DNA from: a candidate division CSSED10-310 bacterium | GTDB taxonomy: Bacteria > CSSED10-310 > JAFGDC01 | NCBI GenBank assembly: GCA_016932295.1 | Contig: JAFGDC010000601.1 | Location: 1-6,465, forward strand | Direction: 5' to 3' | DNA length: 6,465 bases | In this document: piece by piece, positions 4,427-6,465 of the stretch | Layout: each line of letters starts with the position of its first letter | How positions within the stretch are numbered: the stretch's first letter is position 1 | The notes under the pieces: model-generated | Database searches by the model: none | The model's input: the letters and a program-made list of their open reading frames with translations, nothing else | Told to the model about the DNA's origin: nothing | Made by a program: the position numbers and the translations under genes

Positions 4427-6184
4427 ATGCGAATGAGTCGAATGGTGGGACGCAGGTTCCGTGAAAAACCGGCGGAAGCGACCCTGGTCAGTCACCAGTT
4501 CCTGCTGCGCGGCGGTTACATCCGCCAGGTGGCGCGCGGGATCTATTCACTGCTGCCGCCGGCTCGGCGCATCGTGATGAAGATCGAACGGATCATCCGG
4601 GAGGAAATGGACCGGATCGGCGGGCAGGAGGTGCTCATGCCCATGGTGCTGCCCCGCGAACTGTGGGATGAATCGGGACGGTACCAGTCGGTGGGCGCCG
4701 AACTGGCGAGGTTTGAGGATCGCGGCGGCCACGGCATGCTGCTGGGCATGACCCACGAGGAGGCCGTGGTGCACCTGTGTCGCAACGAGACCACCAGCCA
4801 CCGGCAGTTCCCCTACATGGTGTACCAGATCCAGACCAAGTTCCGCGACGAACCGAGAGCCCGGGGCGGCCTGATCCGGGTGCGCGAATTCACCATGAAG
4901 GACGCCTACTCGTTCCATACCGAACAGGCCGATCTCGAACAGTATTACGAGGAGTGCCGGCGCGCCTACCTGCGGATATTCGCCCGCTGCGGTATCCCCG
5001 AGACCGTGGTGGTGCAGTCCGACACCGGCATGATGGGCGGCGCGGTGGCGCATGAATTCATGCTCCTGTGTGAGGCGGGGGAGGACACCGTCGTCAGGTG
5101 CGGAAGCTGTTCGTACCTGGCCAACCTGGAAGTGGCGTCGGCGCGCGTCGAGACCTGCGTCGAACCGCCGCAGCCACTGCGCAAGGTGCATACTCCCGGC
5201 ACCAAGACCATCGAGGCGGTGGCGGCTTTCCTTGGAGTGGAACAGCGCCGCACCGCCAAGGTGATCTTCTATGACCATGACGGCGACGGGAAGCCGGTGA
5301 TCGTGCTCATCCGCGGTGACCTGGAGGTCAACGAGGCGAAACTGGCGCGGATTATCCAGGCAGTGCCGGAGGCAGCGACCGAGGAGCGGGCTGCGGCCAC
5401 CGGTGCGACCCCCGGTTTTGCTTCCCCCATGGGGATCGATCCGGCCCGTTGCCGCATCGTGGTGGACCATTCCATCGCCTCGTGCGGCAATCTCGTGGCC
5501 GGCGCCAACGAAGCAGACCATCATTACCGTAACTTCAACCTGGTCCGCGACCTGCCGGACCAGGTCACGGTGGATGTGGCCATGGTCCGCGAGGGCGACT
5601 GCTGTCCGGCGTGCGGGGGGCGGCTCTCCTTCGCGCGCGGGATCGAGGTGGGGAACATCTTCCAGTTGGGGGACAAGTACACACACCTCATGAACATGCG
5701 TTACCTGGATGAGAACCGGAACGAACGGACACCCGTCATGGGTTGTTACGGCATCGGCGTGGGGCGGCTGCTCAGCTCGGTCATGGAGGCCAGAAACGAC
5801 CGGTTCGGCCCCATCTGGCCCATCAGCATCGCACCGTGGCAGGTACAGATCTGCGCCGTTGAACTGGGTACGCCGGAGGTGGCGGCTGCCGCCGGGAAAC
5901 TTTACGAAGGATTGACCGGAGCGGGCCTGGAAGTGCTGTACGACGACCGGGACGAACGGCCCGGGTCCCAGTTCGCCGACGCGGATCTGCTGGGCGTGCC
6001 GTTCCGGTTCATCGTGAGTCCGCGCAACCTGGCCAAGGGAGTGGTGGAATTGAAGCGGCGGGGCGGTGATTCGCGCTTCATGGCGCCGGAAGAGGCGGCG
6101 GCGGTTGTCCGGCAGGCGGTGGATGAGGCGGTGGCGGACCTGGACCGGACCGCGGCCCGGCTGGCCGGACCGGGCTGCCCGTGA
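4427..6184 (+). CDS. proS: Prolyl-tRNA synthetase, bacterial type with editing domain
   Basis: This 585-residue class II synthetase charges tRNA-Pro with proline in the cytoplasm; the length is typical of bacterial ProRS. Motif 1 lies around MPMVLPRELWDESGR (71-85), motif 2 in FRDEPRARGGLIRVREF (139-155) followed by TMKDAYSFH, and motif 3 in GCYGIGVGRLL (439-449). Between motifs 2 and 3 is the INS editing domain, roughly 225-405. It has Lys278 in a TAK context matching the editing lysine of E. coli ProRS, RGDLEVNEAKL (296-306) and GFASPMG (330-336). The anticodon-binding domain follows from about 464, with DDRDERPGSQFADADLLGVPF (506-526). CGSC (225-228) and CPAC (393-396) edge the INS domain and could bind a metal. 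Motif 2 has Ala144 where Pro is usual. The start is set by AAGGGAG; a candidate promoter lies at 4367-4395. Confidence 0.97.
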   Translation: MRMSRMVGRRFREKPAEATLVSHQFLLRGGYIRQVARGIYSLLPPARRIVMKIERIIREEMDRIGGQEVLMPMVLPRELWDESGRYQSVGAELARFEDRGGHGMLLGMTHEEAVVHLCRNETTSHRQFPYMVYQIQTKFRDEPRARGGLIRVREFTMKDAYSFHTEQADLEQYYEECRRAYLRIFARCGIPETVVVQSDTGMMGGAVAHEFMLLCEAGEDTVVRCGSCSYLANLEVASARVETCVEPPQPLRKVHTPGTKTIEAVAAFLGVEQRRTAKVIFYDHDGDGKPVIVLIRGDLEVNEAKLARIIQAVPEAATEERAAATGATPGFASPMGIDPARCRIVVDHSIASCGNLVAGANEADHHYRNFNLVRDLPDQVTVDVAMVREGDCCPACGGRLSFARGIEVGNIFQLGDKYTHLMNMRYLDENRNERTPVMGCYGIGVGRLLSSVMEARNDRFGPIWPISIAPWQVQICAVELGTPEVAAAAGKLYEGLTGAGLEVLYDDRDERPGSQFADADLLGVPFRFIVSPRNLAKGVVELKRRGGDSRFMAPEEAAAVVRQAVDEAVADLDRTAARLAGPGCP

Positions 6185-6363
6185 GCGGCTGCTGATCAGG
6201 GGGGAATGCCGCCACGGCCTGCTGCGGTGACCGATTCCTGTCCGGCGCCGGGGAGCATGGCTGCTTTCGTCCTGCTGACAGAGACCGGTGTCATGTCTGA
6301 TGAAATGCCCGGGACCGGGAAAGAGCGCTTCGATCTGGAGAAAACTATTACGGTTGTGTCCAT

Positions 6364-6377
6364 GACAGGATCCTGTC
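6364..6377. promoter_or_regulatory. Perfect 14-base palindrome, possible operator
   Basis: GACAGGATCCTGTC is an uninterrupted palindrome with no loop, which fits a dimeric regulator site better than an RNA hairpin. It lies about 180 bases beyond the proS stop. A role for a gene beyond the window edge is inference. Confidence 0.3.
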
Positions 6378-6425
6378 GGCGATGGTGAATCGCAACAAGC
6401 CGTTGAATAAGGAAATGCGAACTGA

Positions 6426-6439
6426 ACCGTGGGCACGGT
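6426..6439. repeat. Perfect inverted repeat near the right edge
   Basis: ACCGTG (6426-6431) and CACGGT (6434-6439) are separated by GG. It could be an operator half-site pair, or a five-base-stem hairpin with loop GGGC. No T-run follows, so it is not a good terminator. Confidence 0.3.
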
Positions 6440-6465
6440 GATCCCGCAAGTAAAATCGCCCAGAA

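Larger units (their letters stand above)
6185..6465. other. Right-end region downstream of proS, no confident gene
   Basis: No recognisable coding region is visible. The best small frame starts at ATG 6293 and ends at TGA 6388 (31 residues, beginning MSDEMPGTGKERFDLEK); it reads like the start of a protein but stops early and has no good ribosome binding site. Two perfect short inverted repeats lie at 6364-6377 and 6426-6439. No T-run terminator for proS is visible, so proS may be ended by Rho or may read on. Confidence 0.45.

Noticed and set aside
4290..4435. A coding-like frame beginning AIREIKARL upstream of proS, as a gene remnant
   Set aside because: Only about nine residues look protein-like; the rest is Pro- and Cys-rich noise running over the proS start.
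6293..6388. A 31-residue ORF containing PGTGK, as a nucleotide-binding protein start
   Set aside because: The resemblance to a P-loop is too short, the required Ser/Thr after Lys is missing, and the frame stops early.
4547..6436. A 629-residue open frame on the minus strand opposite proS
   Set aside because: It is the antisense shadow of proS: its His- and Arg-rich product follows from GC-rich codons on the other strand, and it has no domain of its own.

Overview
The window is GC-rich and reads like chromosomal DNA from a free-living bacterium. All four confident genes are on the + strand. Three things fit a Gram-negative-type lineage with high GC: GC-rich third codon positions, a lipoprotein signal peptide, and a bacterial-type prolyl-tRNA synthetase with an inserted editing domain. 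An acidobacterial or deltaproteobacterial-like genome is possible, but this is a weak guess from the style of the repeats and proteins. No rRNA, tRNA, CRISPR array, transposase gene or phage gene is visible.

Layout: positions 1-561 hold no convincing gene. They hold one strong Shine-Dalgarno plus ATG leading into a poorly coding-like frame, followed by a cluster of short repeats. A sigma70-type promoter (562-589) then precedes a thioredoxin-fold/peroxiredoxin-like protein (632-1213). A 94-base gap with a nested hairpin separates it from a D-isomer-specific 2-hydroxyacid dehydrogenase (1308-2294). A 473-base gap follows, with an inverted copy of the left-hand repeat, a second promoter using the same -35/-10 words, and two small hairpin repeats in the leader of the next gene. 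That gene encodes a 438-residue predicted lipoprotein of unknown function (2768-4084). An inverted-repeat element starts directly after its stop codon. A roughly 340-base non-coding stretch leads to proS (4427-6184). The last 281 bases hold two short perfect inverted repeats and no convincing gene.

The genes do not form an obvious pathway. The redox protein and the dehydrogenase may be co-transcribed; the lipoprotein and proS each appear to have their own promoter. The signal the genes do not explain is a dispersed, REP-like repeat family. There are three good copies of about 43-44 bases (396-439, 501-544, and 2326-2368 on the minus strand) and a diverged fourth (4085-4107, minus strand). They share a small GGGT-N3-ACCC-type hairpin, and they bracket the thioredoxin/dehydrogenase pair in inward-facing orientation. 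No complete new multi-gene system was found; the repeats and the unknown lipoprotein are the items most worth following.
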